This document shows, in pieces, positions 62,463 to 64,000 of a stretch of DNA of 64,000 nucleotides; position 1 is the first letter of the stretch, and every line of letters starts with the position of its first letter. The DNA comes from Hepsetus odoe. Taxonomy: Eukaryota; Chordata; Actinopteri; Characiformes; Hepsetidae. The DNA is taken from contig CM029376.1 in the NCBI GenBank assembly GCA_017165825.1, positions 22,230,558-22,294,557 on the forward strand, in the 5' to 3' direction. A program made the translations under genes and the position numbers. The notes under the pieces are model-generated. The model was not told the DNA's origin, ran no database searches, and saw only the letters and a program-made list of their open reading frames with translations.

Positions 62463-64000
62463 TTATGCTGGGTGCAGTGGGATAACAAACTTGCAGCCAA
62501 AAGGGGAGTGGTACTTGATGCCTACTTCTTGAAATACCTGTCGGGGAAGGCCTATGTCACACAGGTAGACACGGCCTGCTCTCTCCGGCAGTGGAAGTGG
62601 AAGCCCCAGAGAGAGGGACCACTTGGCCTCCACAGCCTGCTCCTGCCCGTTCACTGGAGGATCTATACTCAGCACAGGGGCCCGATTTTGGTTAGCCCAG
62701 TCAGCAGCAGCCCGATACCATGGCTGGTCCCTCAAGAAAGTGTTCTCATGGGAGTCGAGGCAGTTTATGACCAGGTCCACTGGGGTATCTGGCAAGTCTG
62801 TGAAGATGCAAAGTAAAGAACCAATCAGTAAATAAATGTGATGTCAAGATCTTCAGTCTGACGCTGATACATATATATGTCTATATATGACAAAAATGTA
62901 CAAAATAAACAATTCCTTTCACTAATAGAGTAATTGTACACATACGTTAAGTCTCAATGTGATTTGCAATTCTCAAGGCCAATATTTAATTAAAAATATG
63001 GCAAAATGGGTCCTAAAAATTATAACTCCTTAACTCTCAAAAACTGCATTTATGCCCAAGTGTATGCACAGCATAAACCCCTTCTGTTGCCCACCCACTC
63101 TGACCCAGATGGCTGGAATTGATTACAGTGTTTTTCACAAGAAAACAGCTAATTAAATGCTCAGAAGATACAGAGGGGTGTACTTGCTATAAAGCTTTTA
63201 GATTTCCATACAAAATATTGTCTAAAAATCATTACATACTTACCTTTTACACTGGAAACTTGTTTTCCACTCGTCTTGCCAAACAGTGTTAGTTCACTGG
63301 TAATGGCTTCTAGCATCTTAACAAAGTTAGGTAGAAAGAGAACAACCTCCACTTCATGATTAGCCAAGTGGCGACCGCAGCTGATTCCCTGAGCTCCCTG
63401 TACATGTGGACCACAAAGCAGTGCCACTGTCGGCCTTTGATGCACATTCTTAGGGGTGAGTCTAAGAAATGAAAAACATGAAAGTGTCCGTTGCATTGCA
63501 AGCTTTTTCACCAAAACTCACTGCATTGATTGACTTTCGAACATAAAGGTTTCAACTCTAATAAATGGTCTAAATCTTAAGAATTTTTAGAAACAATGTA
63601 AAAGATTTTTAATGCGCGCGCACTCACCTGTTTGGGCCTCCAAGCAATGTAAGTGCCATCTGGCTAGCACACACACCAGTCATCTCCAGCCTACGCTCCA
63701 GAGAGAGACCATAACTTTCCGCCACGTTTAGCAGACGTTTGTGCAACTCGCATGAAATACTGGGGACCACCAGTCCAGAGTCTGGAAAAACAGAAAAGGA
63801 CCATGAACTGACCATCGTTTTGCAGTGATTTACAATTACATCATTTTCCAAACAAGGAAAAAAGTTACCAGTGCTGTATTCTTTTGTCCCAGGGTGAGGC
63901 ACAGTGATCTGTCGGTAGACAACAGGCTTGGCTTCTAGAATGTTCTCATCATGACGGTATCGTGACGGTGTCTGTTCTGCAGGCGTGCCTCGTGACCGAG
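62463..64000 (-). CDS. edc3: Enhancer of mRNA decapping 3, C-terminal part (runs off the window)
   Basis: The last four exons are visible: 63869-64000 (continues beyond the edge), 63628-63781, 63244-63461 and 62463-62797, all with GT-AG borders and matching phases. Together they encode the YjeF_N Rossmann-like domain of EDC3. Recognisable pieces are LLCGPHVQGAQGISCGRHLA, which is the glycine-rich loop, then VDLVINCLDS, APVLSIDPPV, AGRVYLCDIG and the terminal HSPFGCKFVIPLHPA. In known family members EDC3 is a P-body scaffold: it binds DCP2 and DDX6 through N-terminal Lsm and FDF regions, which lie outside this window, and dimerises through YjeF_N. The stop is the TAA at 62463-62465. No frameshift or lost splice site is seen. 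Identity is secure because the C-terminus matches vertebrate EDC3 almost residue for residue. The gene is followed on the same strand by csk. Confidence 0.96.

Overview
The window is nuclear DNA of a vertebrate, most likely a teleost fish. It is AT-rich, the genes have many small exons with GT-AG introns, and the background holds fish-type tRNA-derived SINEs, Tc1/mariner debris, L2-like LINE tails and long microsatellites. I could not name the species.

Four protein genes are supported, all on the minus strand. In transcription order they are: the 3' part of edc3 (mRNA decapping; 62463 to the window edge), csk (C-terminal Src kinase; coding 31103-44809, with a probable non-coding first exon near 58.0-58.25 kb), cplx3 (complexin-3; 17834-20370) and adal (N6-methyl-AMP deaminase-like; 13311-16969). 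I reassembled csk (12 coding exons, 450 aa), cplx3 (3 exons, 156 aa) and adal (10 exons, 348 aa) exon by exon with intact frames and splice sites. EDC3, CSK and CPLX3 are also neighbours on human 15q24, so most of the window is a conserved block. adal next to cplx3 is not the human arrangement, and I see no lman1l or cyp1a between the block members.

Layout: 1-12.8 kb is gene-free with scattered SINEs and Tc1 relics; 12.8-17 kb is adal; 17.8-20.7 kb is cplx3 and its TATA/CCAAT/GC-box promoter; 20.7-31.1 kb is intergenic and carries an inverted copy of csk coding exon 5; 31.1-44.8 kb is the csk coding part; 44.8-58 kb is a long csk first intron; 58-59.1 kb is the csk promoter and intergenic DNA; 59.1-64 kb is the edc3 3' UTR and last exons. 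The four genes do not form a pathway: they cover mRNA decay, Src-family kinase control, synaptic release and nucleotide salvage.

I found no new defence or enzymatic system. The most interesting signals concern csk. A 229-bp, roughly 98% identical inverted copy of exon 5 lies 3.2 kb past the stop codon. A SINE insertion ends 11 bases before coding exon 9 and supplies its pyrimidine tract. A roughly 390-nt CU repeat lies in the pre-mRNA upstream of exon 5. Fold-back Tc1-type elements lie in intron 11 and beside the exon copy.
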